A stretch of 64,000 bases of DNA from Caballeronia cordobensis (GCF_001544575.2 NZ_FCNY02000025.1:1-64000), one strand, 5' to 3'; positions 1 to 16,239 are shown, numbered from the stretch's first letter. Notes: generated from the sequence alone by a model not told the origin. Program-made: numbers and translations.

Positions 1-107
1 CCATAGCGAGTCGGTACCACCCCTTCCCATCCCGAACAGGACCGTGAAACGACTCCACGCCGATGATAGTGCGGATCACCCGTGTGAAAGTAGGTAATCG
101 TCAGGCT
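1..107 (+). rRNA. rrf: 5S ribosomal RNA, 5' end cut by the window edge
   Basis: The sequence matches the betaproteobacterial 5S body, including the central CCCATCCCGAACAGG segment and the 3' closing strand ending in GTCAGGCT. About ten bases of the 5' strand lie outside the window. It is the last gene of an rRNA operon whose 16S and 23S genes must lie to the left. A U-rich terminator follows within 20 bases, so the operon ends here. Confidence 0.93.
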
Positions 108-123
108 CCTCTCTATGAGATGC

Positions 124-158
124 AAAAGCCCCGTCTGATCTTCAGATGGGGCTTTTTG
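124..158 (+). terminator. rRNA operon terminator
   Basis: A hairpin with arms AAAAGCCCCGTCTGA and TCAGATGGGGCTTTTT ends in a T run directly behind the 5S gene. This is a classical intrinsic terminator and closes the rRNA operon before the tRNA-tuf promoter. Confidence 0.9.
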
Positions 159-211
159 CATTTCTCTCACTATAGGTGAGAGCCTCGGTTGCCTCGGGTC
201 GCAAGAAACGC

Positions 212-240
212 TTGACAGCGGCGTGTTGTTACCCCATAAT
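212..240 (+). promoter_or_regulatory. Sigma-70 promoter of the tRNA-tufB transcript
   Basis: A perfect -35 box TTGACA (212-217) is separated by 17 bases from CATAAT (235-240). Expected transcription start is about 247, eight bases before tRNA-Tyr. It is the strongest-looking promoter in the window and should drive tRNA-Tyr, tRNA-Gly, tRNA-Thr and tufB as one transcript. Confidence 0.85.
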
Positions 241-254
241 CGATAGTTCTCTGC

Positions 255-340
255 GGAGGGGTGCCCGAGTGGCTAAAGGGGGCAGACTGTAAATCTGTTG
301 GCTTACGCCTACGTTGGTTCGAATCCAACCTCCTCCACCA
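255..340 (+). tRNA. tRNA-Tyr (anticodon GTA)
   Basis: The 86-base cloverleaf has acceptor strands GGAGGGG and CCTCC, a long variable arm as expected for bacterial tRNA-Tyr, anticodon GTA, the T-loop GGTTCGAATCC and an encoded CCA end. It is the first gene of the tRNA-tufB unit. Confidence 0.95.
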
Positions 341-371
341 GAATTTAAGCGGTAAGGGAATCCAACACCTC

Positions 372-445
372 GCGGGTGTAGCTCAATGGTAGAGCAGAAG
401 CCTTCCAAGCTTATGACGAGGGTTCGATTCCCTTCACCCGCTCCA
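372..445 (+). tRNA. tRNA-Gly (anticodon TCC)
   Basis: The acceptor arm GCGGGTG pairs with CACCCGC, the anticodon is TCC, the T-arm is GGGTTCGATTCCC and CCA is encoded. It lies 31 bases after tRNA-Tyr in the same transcript. Confidence 0.95.
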
Positions 446-461
446 GTGCCGGTTTTGTAGT

Positions 462-536
<75 letters not shown>

Positions 537-598
537 GTTGTATCAGTCTAGTAAGTTGCGCGCGGCGCAAGGTGCGAAAATCCTGTTAGGAGTCGAAA

Positions 599-1789
599 AT
601 GGCCAAAGGTAAATTCGAGCGGACCAAGCCGCACGTGAACGTGGGCACGATCGGTCACGTTGACCACGGCAAGACCACGCTGACGGCAGCAATCACGACG
701 GTGCTGACCAAGAAGTTCGGCGGCGAAGCCAAGGCGTACGACCAGATCGACGCGGCGCCGGAAGAAAAGGCGCGTGGTATCACCATCAACACCGCGCACG
801 TCGAGTACGAAACGGCAAACCGCCACTACGCACACGTCGACTGCCCGGGCCACGCCGACTACGTGAAGAACATGATCACGGGCGCAGCGCAGATGGACGG
901 CGCAATCCTGGTGTGCTCGGCCGCTGACGGCCCGATGCCGCAAACGCGTGAGCACATCCTGCTGGCCCGTCAGGTCGGCGTGCCCTACATCATCGTGTTC
1001 CTGAACAAGTGCGACATGGTGGACGACGCCGAGCTGCTCGAACTCGTCGAAATGGAAGTGCGTGAGCTTCTGTCGAAGTACGACTTCCCGGGCGACGACA
1101 CCCCGATCATCAAGGGTTCGGCGAAGCTGGCGCTGGAAGGCGACACGGGCGAGCTGGGCGAAGTGGCGATCATGAACCTGGCCGACGCACTGGACACGTA
1201 CATCCCGACGCCGGAACGCGCTGTTGACGGTTCGTTCCTGATGCCGGTGGAAGACGTGTTCTCGATCTCGGGTCGCGGCACGGTGGTGACGGGTCGTATC
1301 GAGCGTGGTCTGGTGAAGGTCGGCGAGGAAATCGAAATCGTCGGTATCAAGCCGACGGTGAAGACGACCTGCACGGGCGTGGAAATGTTCCGCAAGCTGC
1401 TGGACCAAGGTCAAGCGGGCGACAACGTCGGTATCCTGCTGCGCGGCACGAAGCGTGAAGACGTGGAGCGCGGCCAGGTTCTGGCCAAGCCGGGTTCGAT
1501 CACGCCGCACACGCACTTCACGGCTGAAGTGTACGTGCTGAGCAAGGACGAAGGCGGCCGTCACACGCCGTTCTTCAACAACTACCGTCCGCAGTTCTAC
1601 TTCCGTACGACGGACGTGACGGGCTCGATCGAGCTGCCGAAGGACAAGGAAATGGTGATGCCGGGCGACAACGTGTCGATCACGGTGAAGCTGATCGCCC
1701 CGATCGCCATGGAAGAAGGTCTGCGCTTCGCAATCCGCGAAGGCGGCCGTACCGTCGGCGCCGGTGTCGTTGCGAAGATTATCGAGTAA
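599..1789 (+). CDS. tufB: Elongation factor Tu, copy 1
   Basis: EF-Tu delivers aminoacyl-tRNA to the ribosomal A site as a GTP complex in the cytoplasm. The 396-residue protein has GHVDHGKT (residues 19-26), DCPGHADY near 81-88 and NKCD near 136-139, followed by beta-barrel domains 2 and 3. The start is fixed by TAGGAG seven bases upstream. It is co-transcribed with three tRNA genes. The nucleotide sequence differs from the second copy at 19731-20921 at only five synonymous sites that I could find, so the proteins are identical. Naming the copies A or B follows the enterobacterial context (tRNA-linked copy = tufB). Confidence 0.98.
   Translation: MAKGKFERTKPHVNVGTIGHVDHGKTTLTAAITTVLTKKFGGEAKAYDQIDAAPEEKARGITINTAHVEYETANRHYAHVDCPGHADYVKNMITGAAQMDGAILVCSAADGPMPQTREHILLARQVGVPYIIVFLNKCDMVDDAELLELVEMEVRELLSKYDFPGDDTPIIKGSAKLALEGDTGELGEVAIMNLADALDTYIPTPERAVDGSFLMPVEDVFSISGRGTVVTGRIERGLVKVGEEIEIVGIKPTVKTTCTGVEMFRKLLDQGQAGDNVGILLRGTKREDVERGQVLAKPGSITPHTHFTAEVYVLSKDEGGRHTPFFNNYRPQFYFRTTDVTGSIELPKDKEMVMPGDNVSITVKLIAPIAMEEGLRFAIREGGRTVGAGVVAKIIE
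599..1789 (+). repeat. tuf long direct repeat, left copy (partner 19731-20921)
   Basis: The two 1191-base tuf genes are direct repeats about 19.1 kb apart. I count mismatches at 604, 817, 1696, 1708 and 1735 of this copy, all synonymous, with identity ending sharply at the start and stop codons. Such near-identity is usually maintained by gene conversion. Recombination between the copies would delete or duplicate the rpoBC-str segment. Confidence 0.95.
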
Positions 1790-1822
1790 GAGCCAGACAT
1801 CTTCTCGGTAGTTTGAGGTTTC

Positions 1823-1847
1823 GGGGTCGGCGAAGTCCGTCGACCCC
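1823..1847 (+). other. Hairpin between tufB and tRNA-Trp
   Basis: GGGGTCG (1823-1829) pairs with CGACCCC (1841-1847) across an 11-base loop. No T run follows, so it is more likely an mRNA end or processing structure ahead of tRNA-Trp than a complete terminator. Confidence 0.45.
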
Positions 1848-1856
1848 AAATGGTTT

Positions 1857-1932
1857 AGGGGTATAGCTCAACTGGCAGAGCGTCGGTCTCCAAAACCGAA
1901 GGTTGGGGGTTCGATTCCCTCTGCCCCTGCCA
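1857..1932 (+). tRNA. tRNA-Trp (anticodon CCA)
   Basis: The 76-base tRNA has acceptor AGGGGTA pairing with TGCCCCT (one G-T pair), anticodon CCA in GTCTCCAAAAC, the T-arm GGGGTTCGATTCCC and an encoded CCA end. It lies between tufB and secE, a conserved position in proteobacteria. Confidence 0.95.
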
Positions 1933-1969
1933 AAATTCTTGCGCCAAGTGGCGCTGTGTTTAAGGTGTT

Positions 1970-2350
1970 ATGGCGAATCCTTCCGTCGAAACTGTTAATA
2001 CTTCCGGCGACAAGTTGATGTTGGTAGCGGGCGTATTGTTGGTCTTGGCCGGGTTCGTTGGATTCTTCTGGCTCTCTGGCCAAGAATGGTACGTCCGCGG
2101 CGCAGCGCTTGCTGTTGGTGTCATCGCGGGTGTCGCAGTCGGTCTTCTCTCCGCGCCGGGCAAAGGTTTCATTGCTTTTGCTAAAGACTCATACAAAGAA
2201 GTCCGCAAGGTTGTCTGGCCGACTCGCAAAGAGGCCACGCAAACGACCCTGGTGGTCTTCGCGTTTGTTTTGATCATGGCCATTTTTCTTTGGCTTAGCG
2301 ATAAGTCAATCGAATGGGTGATTTTCTCGGCGATTCTGGGTTGGAAATGA
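1970..2350 (+). CDS. secE: Preprotein translocase subunit SecE
   Basis: SecE clamps the SecY channel of the Sec translocon in the inner membrane. The 126-residue product has three predicted membrane segments (about residues 15-36, 38-60 and 94-122) like the enterobacterial form, and the conserved cytoplasmic amphipathic stretch containing SYKEVRKVVWPTRKE just before the last segment. It is followed after one base by nusG, the usual secE-nusG pair. No distinct promoter is visible between tRNA-Trp and secE. Confidence 0.96.
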   Translation: MANPSVETVNTSGDKLMLVAGVLLVLAGFVGFFWLSGQEWYVRGAALAVGVIAGVAVGLLSAPGKGFIAFAKDSYKEVRKVVWPTRKEATQTTLVVFAFVLIMAIFLWLSDKSIEWVIFSAILGWK

Positions 2351-2351
2351 T

Positions 2352-2909
2352 ATGAGCGATACTCCGACCACCCCGAGTGGAAAGCGTTGGTACGTGGTGC
2401 ACGCCTACTCCGGTATGGAGAAGAGCGTGCAACGTGCGCTTCAGGAGCGCATCGAACGCGCAGGCATGCAAGATCAATTCGGTCAGATTCTCGTGCCGAC
2501 CGAAGAAGTGGTTGAAGTGAAGGGTGGTCACAAATCGGTCACCGAGCGTCGTTTCTTCCCGGGCTACGTCCTGGTCGAAATGGAAATGACGGACGAGACG
2601 TGGCACTTGGTCAAAAACACGGCCAAAGTGACCGGTTTCGTCGGTGGTGCACGTAATCGCCCGAGTCCCATCTCGCCGCGTGAAGTCGAAAAGATCATGT
2701 CGCAGATGCAGGAAGGCGTCGAGAAGCCGCGGCCGAAGACGCTTTTCGAGGTGGGCGAGATGGTCCGCGTGAAGGAAGGCCCGTTCACCGACTTCAACGG
2801 CAACGTAGAAGAGGTGAATTACGAGAAGTCCCGAGTTCGCGTCTCCGTCACGATCTTCGGGCGTTCGACGCCGGTCGAACTCGAGTTCGGTCAGGTCGAG
2901 AAGCTTTAA
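2352..2909 (+). CDS. nusG: Transcription termination/antitermination factor NusG
   Basis: NusG binds RNA polymerase through its N-terminal domain, suppresses pausing, and links it to Rho or the ribosome through its C-terminal KOW domain. The 185-residue protein starts with the NGN signature KRWYVVHAYSGMEKSV and ends with a KOW motif beginning at VGEMVRVKEGPFTDFNG (about residues 134-150). The ATG is one base after the secE stop, so translation is probably coupled. Confidence 0.97.
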   Translation: MSDTPTTPSGKRWYVVHAYSGMEKSVQRALQERIERAGMQDQFGQILVPTEEVVEVKGGHKSVTERRFFPGYVLVEMEMTDETWHLVKNTAKVTGFVGGARNRPSPISPREVEKIMSQMQEGVEKPRPKTLFEVGEMVRVKEGPFTDFNGNVEEVNYEKSRVRVSVTIFGRSTPVELEFGQVEKL

Positions 2910-2917
2910 ACGAATAC

Positions 2918-2948
2918 ATCGCGCGTGGCTTTCGAGTCATCGCGCGAT
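2918..2948 (+). other. Hairpin in the nusG-rplK gap (candidate L11-L1 leader element)
   Basis: ATCGCGCG (2918-2925) is perfectly complementary to CGCGCGAT (2941-2948) over a 15-base loop. The rplK leader of other bacteria carries the L1 autoregulatory site. I cannot recognise the L1-binding motif in this hairpin, so the role is open. No T run follows. Confidence 0.35.
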
Positions 2949-3056
2949 TCGCGCTTACGGTCCGCGTCATGACCGTTGAGGAGCGTCAGTAGCCGGCAAC
3001 GTCGAACGCGCGCTACCACTCACCGAACGCTCACGCGTTCAGCAGAGGTTTTCAAC

Positions 3057-3488
3057 ATGGCAAAGAAAATCATCGGCTTTATCAAGCTGCAGATTCCTGC
3101 AGGTAAAGCCAACCCGTCGCCGCCGGTTGGTCCGGCACTGGGCCAGCGTGGCCTGAACATCATGGAGTTCTGCAAGGCGTTCAACGCGCAGACTCAGGGC
3201 ATGGAGCCGGGGTTGCCGGTGCCGGTCGTCATTACGGCATTCGCGGACAAGAGCTTCACGTTCATCATGAAGACGCCGCCGGCTACCGTTCTGATCAAGA
3301 AGGCAGCCGCAGTGCAAAAGGGTTCGAGCAAGCCGCATACCGATAAGGTCGGCAACATCACCCGCGCTCAAGCGGAAGAAATCGCGAAGACCAAGATGCC
3401 GGATCTCACGGCAGCCGACCTGGATGCAGCCGTGCGTACGATCGCCGGCAGCGCGCGTTCGATGGGCATCACTGTGGAGGGCGTGTAA
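3057..3488 (+). CDS. rplK: 50S ribosomal protein L11
   Basis: L11 forms the GTPase-associated centre with L10-L7/L12 and is needed for the RelA stringent response. The 143-residue product begins MAKKIIGFIKLQIPAGKANP and has the proline-rich PSPPVGPALGQRGLNIMEF segment. The same frame is open upstream to 2976, but the family start and the AGAGG at 3045-3049 support ATG 3057. rplA follows with the stop and start codons adjacent. Confidence 0.97.
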   Translation: MAKKIIGFIKLQIPAGKANPSPPVGPALGQRGLNIMEFCKAFNAQTQGMEPGLPVPVVITAFADKSFTFIMKTPPATVLIKKAAAVQKGSSKPHTDKVGNITRAQAEEIAKTKMPDLTAADLDAAVRTIAGSARSMGITVEGV

Positions 3489-4187
3489 ATGGCTAAGGTT
3501 TCTAAGCGCCTTCAGGCATTCGCGGCCAAGGTCGATCGCCAAAAGCTGTACGCGATCGAAGACGCACTGACTCTCGTGAAGGAATGCGCGAGCGCGAAGT
3601 TCGACGAGTCGATCGACGTGGCAGTGCAACTCGGCATCGACGCGAAGAAGTCGGATCAAGTGGTTCGCGGTTCGGTCGTTCTGCCGGCAGGCACGGGCAA
3701 GTCGGTTCGCGTGGCCGTGTTCGCGCAAGGCGACAAGGCTGAACAAGCTCGCGCTGCTGGTGCGGACGTGGTCGGTATGGAAGACCTGGCCGAGCAAGTC
3801 AAGGCCGGCAATCTGAACTTCGACGTCGTGATCGCGTCGCCGGACACGATGCGTGTCGTCGGTACGTTGGGTCAGATCCTCGGCCCGCGCGGCCTGATGC
3901 CGAACCCGAAGGTCGGTACCGTTACGCCGGACGTCGCGCAAGCAGTGAAGAACGCGAAGGCCGGTCAGGTGCAGTTCCGCGTCGACAAAGCGGGTATCAT
4001 CCACGGCACGATCGGTCGTGCGTCGTTCGAGTCGGCATCGCTGCGCCAGAATCTGGCCGCGCTGATCGATGCGCTGCAAAAGGCGAAGCCGGCGACGAGC
4101 AAGGGCGTGTACCTGCGCAAGATCGCTGTGTCGAGCACGATGGGTGTCGGCGTTCGCGTGGACCAATCCACGCTCGCGCAACAGTAA
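3489..4187 (+). CDS. rplA: 50S ribosomal protein L1
   Basis: L1 forms the mobile stalk near the E site and helps release deacylated tRNA. In other bacteria it also represses its own L11-L1 message. The 232-residue length is standard, and the core motif GPRGLMPNPKVGTVT is present. It begins immediately after the rplK stop (TAAATG), so the two are translated together. Confidence 0.97.
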   Translation: MAKVSKRLQAFAAKVDRQKLYAIEDALTLVKECASAKFDESIDVAVQLGIDAKKSDQVVRGSVVLPAGTGKSVRVAVFAQGDKAEQARAAGADVVGMEDLAEQVKAGNLNFDVVIASPDTMRVVGTLGQILGPRGLMPNPKVGTVTPDVAQAVKNAKAGQVQFRVDKAGIIHGTIGRASFESASLRQNLAALIDALQKAKPATSKGVYLRKIAVSSTMGVGVRVDQSTLAQQ

Positions 4188-4234
4188 GCATTCAGGGCGC
4201 GGTCGAAAGATCGCGCTACTAAAAGGGCTTTGGG

Positions 4235-4350
4235 CGGTTGCGAGATTGCAGTTCGGTCGAGCAACCGGTTGTCAAAGACCGTTGGTGGTAGTGCAGCAGG
4301 CAGGCGCTGCCTTAATTCAAGCCAACGCAGATGGCGAACCCGAAACAGTT
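4235..4350 (+). promoter_or_regulatory. L10 leader (autoregulatory mRNA structure)
   Basis: Within the 303-base gap before rplJ, AAAGACCGTTGG (4275-4286) and CCAACGCAGATGG (4322-4334) flank a GC-rich hairpin loop. This reproduces the kinked helix of the enterobacterial L10 leader, where GAAGACCG and CUGCGUAGACGGUG occupy the same places. L10-(L7/L12) is known to bind this structure and repress translation of rplJ and rplL. The outer boundaries are approximate. The rest of the gap shows no gene. Confidence 0.75.
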
Positions 4351-4490
4351 TTGTAGTGGTTGAAGTCGGTTGTCGAGCGTCGTGAGACGGTTCACCAATC
4401 GATCGAGATACTCCTAACAGTCGGACGCCGTTGTTGAACGTGGTGCACAAGGGTTTGTGGCCCGAATGCATCGAATCTGGAGGTTTAACC

Positions 4491-4988
4491 GTGCCACTGA
4501 ACAAAGAAGATAAGCAGGCAGTCGTCGCTGAAGTCGCCGCGCAAGTCGCGAAGGCTCAGACGATGGTGCTCGCTGAGTATCGTGGGATCACGGTTGGCGA
4601 TCTGACCAAGCTGCGCGCGAAAGCGCGTGAGCAACAGGTGTATCTGCGCGTGTTGAAGAACACGCTGGCGCGTCGCGCCGTCGAAGGTACGCCGTTCGCT
4701 CCGCTGGCTGAGCAGATGACCGGTCCTCTGATCTACGGCATCTCGGAAGATGCCATTGCCGCTGCCAAGGTCGTCAACGACTTCGGTAAGGGCAATGACA
4801 AGTTGATCATCAAGGCTGGTTCCTACGAAGGCAAAGTGATGGACAAGGCAGGCGTGCAAGCGCTGGCCAACATCCCGAGCCGCGAAGAACTGCTCTCCAA
4901 GCTGCTGTTCGTCATGCAAGCACCTGTTTCCGGCTTCGCGCGTGCTCTGGCCGCGCTGGCTGAAAAGAAGCAGAGCGAAGCTGCGTAA
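4491..4988 (+). CDS. rplJ: 50S ribosomal protein L10
   Basis: L10 anchors the L7/L12 dimers at the ribosomal stalk base. The product is 165 residues. The start is GTG 4491, behind CTGGAGG (4479-4485), giving MPLNKEDKQAVV; an upstream in-frame ATG at 4431 lacks family similarity. The C-terminal helix (ARALAALAEKKQSEAA) is the L7/L12 docking site. The preceding leader suggests feedback control. Confidence 0.96.
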   Translation: MPLNKEDKQAVVAEVAAQVAKAQTMVLAEYRGITVGDLTKLRAKAREQQVYLRVLKNTLARRAVEGTPFAPLAEQMTGPLIYGISEDAIAAAKVVNDFGKGNDKLIIKAGSYEGKVMDKAGVQALANIPSREELLSKLLFVMQAPVSGFARALAALAEKKQSEAA

Positions 4989-5071
4989 CGATCGCGCTTG
5001 GGCGCTAGTCGCTTAACGTAGGCAAAGCCAGATCGCTAGCTCGATCCGAATTCAATCTAGGAGTATTTCAC

Positions 5072-5446
5072 ATGGCAATCGCAAAAGAAGACATCCTCGA
5101 AGCCGTTGGCTCGATGTCCGTTCTGGAACTGAACGAGCTGGTCAAGGCGTTCGAAGAGAAGTTCGGCGTGTCGGCTGCTGCTGTTGCAGTCGCCGGCCCG
5201 GCCGGCGGCGGCGCTGCAGCTGCTGTCGAAGAGCAAACGGAATTCACCGTGAACCTGCTCGAAGCAGGCGCGAACAAGGTTTCCGTGATTAAGGCTGTTC
5301 GTGAACTGACGGGTCTTGGCCTGAAGGAAGCGAAGGACCTGGTCGACGGCGCACCGAAGCCCATCAAGGAAGCGGTGCCCAAGGCTGCTGCTGAAGAAGC
5401 CAAGAAGAAGCTGGAAGACGCTGGCGCGAAGGCTGAAATCAAGTAA
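5072..5446 (+). CDS. rplL: 50S ribosomal protein L7/L12
   Basis: This stalk protein recruits translational GTPases and is present in multiple copies per ribosome. The 124 residues show the N-terminal dimerisation helix hairpin, an Ala/Gly-rich hinge around residues 32-52, and the C-terminal factor-binding domain with the GLKEAKDLVDGAPKPIKE helix. A strong TAGGAG precedes the ATG. The terminator behind the gene lowers read-through into rpoB, fitting the higher demand for L7/L12. Confidence 0.97.
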   Translation: MAIAKEDILEAVGSMSVLELNELVKAFEEKFGVSAAAVAVAGPAGGGAAAAVEEQTEFTVNLLEAGANKVSVIKAVRELTGLGLKEAKDLVDGAPKPIKEAVPKAAAEEAKKKLEDAGAKAEIK

Positions 5447-5464
5447 GTCGCGTTGCGCTATGCG

Positions 5465-5496
5465 AAGGCTGGCGGTTTTTCACCGCCGGCCTTTTT
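5465..5496 (+). terminator. Attenuating terminator between rplL and rpoB
   Basis: GGCTGGCGGT (5467-5476) pairs with ACCGCCGGCC (5482-5491) over a 5-base loop, with one G-T pair, and is followed by TTTTT. Since rpoBC needs expression from upstream or from an unseen promoter, it is most likely a partial terminator setting the L7/L12 to polymerase ratio. Confidence 0.8.
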
Positions 5497-5550
5497 GTGC
5501 TTTGTGGGGATGCAGTTTTGATGCTTGCGAGCAAGCATAAACGTCCCTGC

Positions 5551-5608
5551 AGAAGCCAAAGAGAACGGTCGTATCGGTATGAATTTCCGGCAGTTCTCTT
5601 TGTCTTCT
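5551..5608 (+). other. Long inverted repeat, candidate RNase III processing hairpin
   Basis: AGAAGCCAAAGAGAAC (5551-5566) is complementary to GTTCTCTTTGTCTTCT (5593-5608) at 15 of 16 positions, with a 26-base loop. Enterobacteria process the rplL-rpoB message by RNase III at a hairpin in the same place. The functional call is inferred from position and helix length. Confidence 0.6.
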
Positions 5609-5814
5609 GAAGCGACTGCAGAAGGCAAGTTTGGTCGGGTAGCGGGAAACACAGGCATCCGCTGCCGTCAGCCAGCGGTTGGTAGCGGCCAACCACCAAG
5701 CTTCTAGACTCGCGCGTCCTCCCCGGACACGTGCGCGGGTCTCAGTCGGTGAACACCGGGTCGTGACATCGAGGTATCCCGCCTCGGTAACGCCCGCCGT
5801 GATTCGGAGATCGT

Positions 5815-9921
<4,107 letters not shown>

Positions 9922-9942
9922 TCGGACTACGGAGAGAAAGCA

Positions 9943-14187
<4,245 letters not shown>

Positions 14188-14212
14188 GCGTTCTTCGCTC
14201 GTAGCAGCATCG

Positions 14213-14244
14213 AACCGCTCAGCTTCGGCTGGGCGGTTTTTTTT
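14213..14244 (+). terminator. rpoBC terminator
   Basis: AACCGCTCAGC and GCTGGGCGGTT form a hairpin with a TTCG-type loop, followed by eight T residues. It ends the beta operon before recQ. Confidence 0.9.
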
Positions 14245-14352
14245 CGCCTCTACGTTTCTCCGCCGCCCTCGTCCGAATGGCTAACGCCGTTTCTGCGCGG
14301 CAATGCGTTGGTAGAATTCGTTATCTCCCACGTCGCAGTGCGCGCTTTCTCC

Positions 14353-16200
14353 ATGTCCCGGTCGCTCGAAATACTCAACGAAATCTTCGGCTATCCCGCG
14401 TTTCGCGGACAACAGGCGGAGATCGTCGAGCACGTCGCGGGCGGCGGCGATTCGCTCGTTCTCATGCCCACGGGCGGCGGCAAGTCACTCTGCTATCAGA
14501 TACCGTCGCTCGTGCGGCGCGAGGCGGGGCTTGGCGCGGGGATCGTCGTTTCGCCGCTGATCGCGCTGATGCAGGATCAGGTCGCCGCACTGACGGAGGT
14601 CGGCGTGCGCGCCGCGTATCTCAATTCGACGCTCTCTGGCGCCGAAGCCGCCGCAACCGAACGCGCGTTGCGCAATGGCGAAATCGATCTGCTGTACGTC
14701 GCGCCCGAGCGGCTGATGACGCCGCGCTTCCTGGATCTGCTCGACAGCTCGCCGGTCGGGCTCTTCGCGATCGACGAAGCGCATTGCGTGTCCCAATGGG
14801 GGCACGATTTCCGCCCTGAATACATTCAGCTTTCGGTGCTGCACGAGCGCTTTCCGAACGTGCCGCGCATCGCCCTCACGGCGACCGCGGATGCGATCAC
14901 CCGCGATGAAATCGTGCATCGCTTGGCGCTCGACGATGCGCGCATCTTCGTTTCGAGCTTCGACCGGCCGAATATCCGCTATCGAATCGTCGAGAAAGAC
15001 AACGCGCGCTCGCAGTTGCTCGATTTCATCCGCGCGGAACATACGAACAAGGACGGCACGACCGATGCGGGCGTCGTCTATTGTCTGTCGCGCCGCAAGG
15101 TCGAGGAGACCGCGGACTGGCTGAAGGGGCAGGGCGTTCGCGCGCTGCCTTATCACGCGGGCATGGAATTCGAGACGCGCCAGAAGCACCAGGAAATGTT
15201 CCAGCGCGAGGAAGGCATCGTCATGTGCGCGACGATCGCATTCGGCATGGGCATCGACAAGCCGGATGTGCGCTTCGTCGCGCATCTGGATTTGCCAAAG
15301 AGCGTCGAGGGCTACTATCAGGAAACCGGGCGCGCGGGCCGTGACGGTCTGCCGGCGAACGCGTGGATGGCCTATGGACTGGGCGACGTCGTTCAGCAGC
15401 GTAAGATGATCGACGAGTCCGAAGCGGACGACGCGCACAAGCGCGTGCAGACTGGCAAGCTCGATGCGTTGCTCGGCCTGTGTGAAGTCGCGTCATGCCG
15501 CCGCGTGCGCCTGCTCGCGTACTTCGGCGAGACCAGCACACCGTGCGGCAATTGCGATACGTGTCTGGAGCCGCCCGCTTCCTTCGATGCCACGCGCGAG
15601 GCGCAGATGGCGCTGTCGTGCGTCTATCGTGCGCAAAGGGCGAGCGGATTCCATTTTGGCGCGGGTCATCTCATCGATATTCTTCGCGGCACGCGCAGCG
15701 AAAAAGTGCTGCAACGCGGCCACGAAAAGATTTCTACCTTCGGTGTCGGCGCGGCGCTGTCCGAACCCGAATGGCGTGCGGTGTTTCGGCAACTCGTCGC
15801 GTTCGGCTTTCTCGCGGTCGATCACGAGGGCTTCGGCTCGCTCGTGCTGACCGACGCCAGCAAGCCGGTGCTCAAAGGCGAAGAGCGCGTGACGCTGCGC
15901 AAGTACGTGAAGCCTACGCGGGCCCGGTCGTCGTCGAGCCGCACGGGCGAACGCGCCGATCCGACCGCGGGCATGTCGTCGCGCGAGAAGTCCCGCTGGG
16001 AGCGGCTTCGCGCCTGGCGTGCCGAAACCGCGAAAAGCGACGGCGTGCCGGCGTACGTCATTTTCCACGATGCCACCCTTGCGGAAATCGCGCGAAGCGA
16101 TCCCGATACCATCGACGATCTGCGTCATATTCCGGGTATCGGCGTGCGCAAGCTCGAACGCTTCGGCGACGAATTACTCGATGTCGTCGGGTCGGACTGA
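14353..16200 (+). CDS. recQ: ATP-dependent DNA helicase RecQ
   Basis: RecQ unwinds DNA 3' to 5' in RecF-pathway recombination and fork repair. The 615-residue protein has Walker A PTGGGKS (39-45), DEAH (141-144) followed by CVSQWGHDFRPEY (aromatic-rich loop), helicase motif VI QETGRAGRDG, a four-cysteine zinc site (CEVASC to CGNCDTC), a winged helix, and a C-terminal HRDC domain over the last 80 residues. Start ATG 14353 gives MSRSLEILNEIFGY; a TTG at 14308 is open but looks non-coding. It stands alone between the rpoBC terminator and the rpsL promoter. Confidence 0.95.
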   Translation: MSRSLEILNEIFGYPAFRGQQAEIVEHVAGGGDSLVLMPTGGGKSLCYQIPSLVRREAGLGAGIVVSPLIALMQDQVAALTEVGVRAAYLNSTLSGAEAAATERALRNGEIDLLYVAPERLMTPRFLDLLDSSPVGLFAIDEAHCVSQWGHDFRPEYIQLSVLHERFPNVPRIALTATADAITRDEIVHRLALDDARIFVSSFDRPNIRYRIVEKDNARSQLLDFIRAEHTNKDGTTDAGVVYCLSRRKVEETADWLKGQGVRALPYHAGMEFETRQKHQEMFQREEGIVMCATIAFGMGIDKPDVRFVAHLDLPKSVEGYYQETGRAGRDGLPANAWMAYGLGDVVQQRKMIDESEADDAHKRVQTGKLDALLGLCEVASCRRVRLLAYFGETSTPCGNCDTCLEPPASFDATREAQMALSCVYRAQRASGFHFGAGHLIDILRGTRSEKVLQRGHEKISTFGVGAALSEPEWRAVFRQLVAFGFLAVDHEGFGSLVLTDASKPVLKGEERVTLRKYVKPTRARSSSSRTGERADPTAGMSSREKSRWERLRAWRAETAKSDGVPAYVIFHDATLAEIARSDPDTIDDLRHIPGIGVRKLERFGDELLDVVGSD

Positions 16201-16239
16201 CGCCGCGCGGCGAAAACTCGTCGAAATCGTCGCAACGTA

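Larger units (their letters stand above)
5447..5814 (+). other. Structured rplL-rpoB intergenic leader (368 bases)
   Basis: No gene is seen. In order it holds an attenuating terminator (5465-5496), a short palindrome (5521-5538), a long near-perfect inverted repeat (5551-5608) and smaller hairpins such as CGAGG/CCTCG close to the rpoB start. Small open frames here lack ribosome sites and family resemblance. Confidence 0.7.

Noticed and set aside
548..1849. 433-codon open frame antisense to tufB (and a matching one of 1167 codons across 17523-21026)
   Set aside because: High-GC codon bias opens the opposite frame; the translation is rich in His, Arg, Asp and Val without any family motif, and the real gene lies on the + strand.
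4188..4490. Small + strand frames in the rplA-rplJ gap
   Set aside because: They run through the L10 leader structure and lack start signals.
5525..5707. 60-codon frame in the rplL-rpoB gap
   Set aside because: It crosses the long inverted repeat and has no ribosome site or family match.
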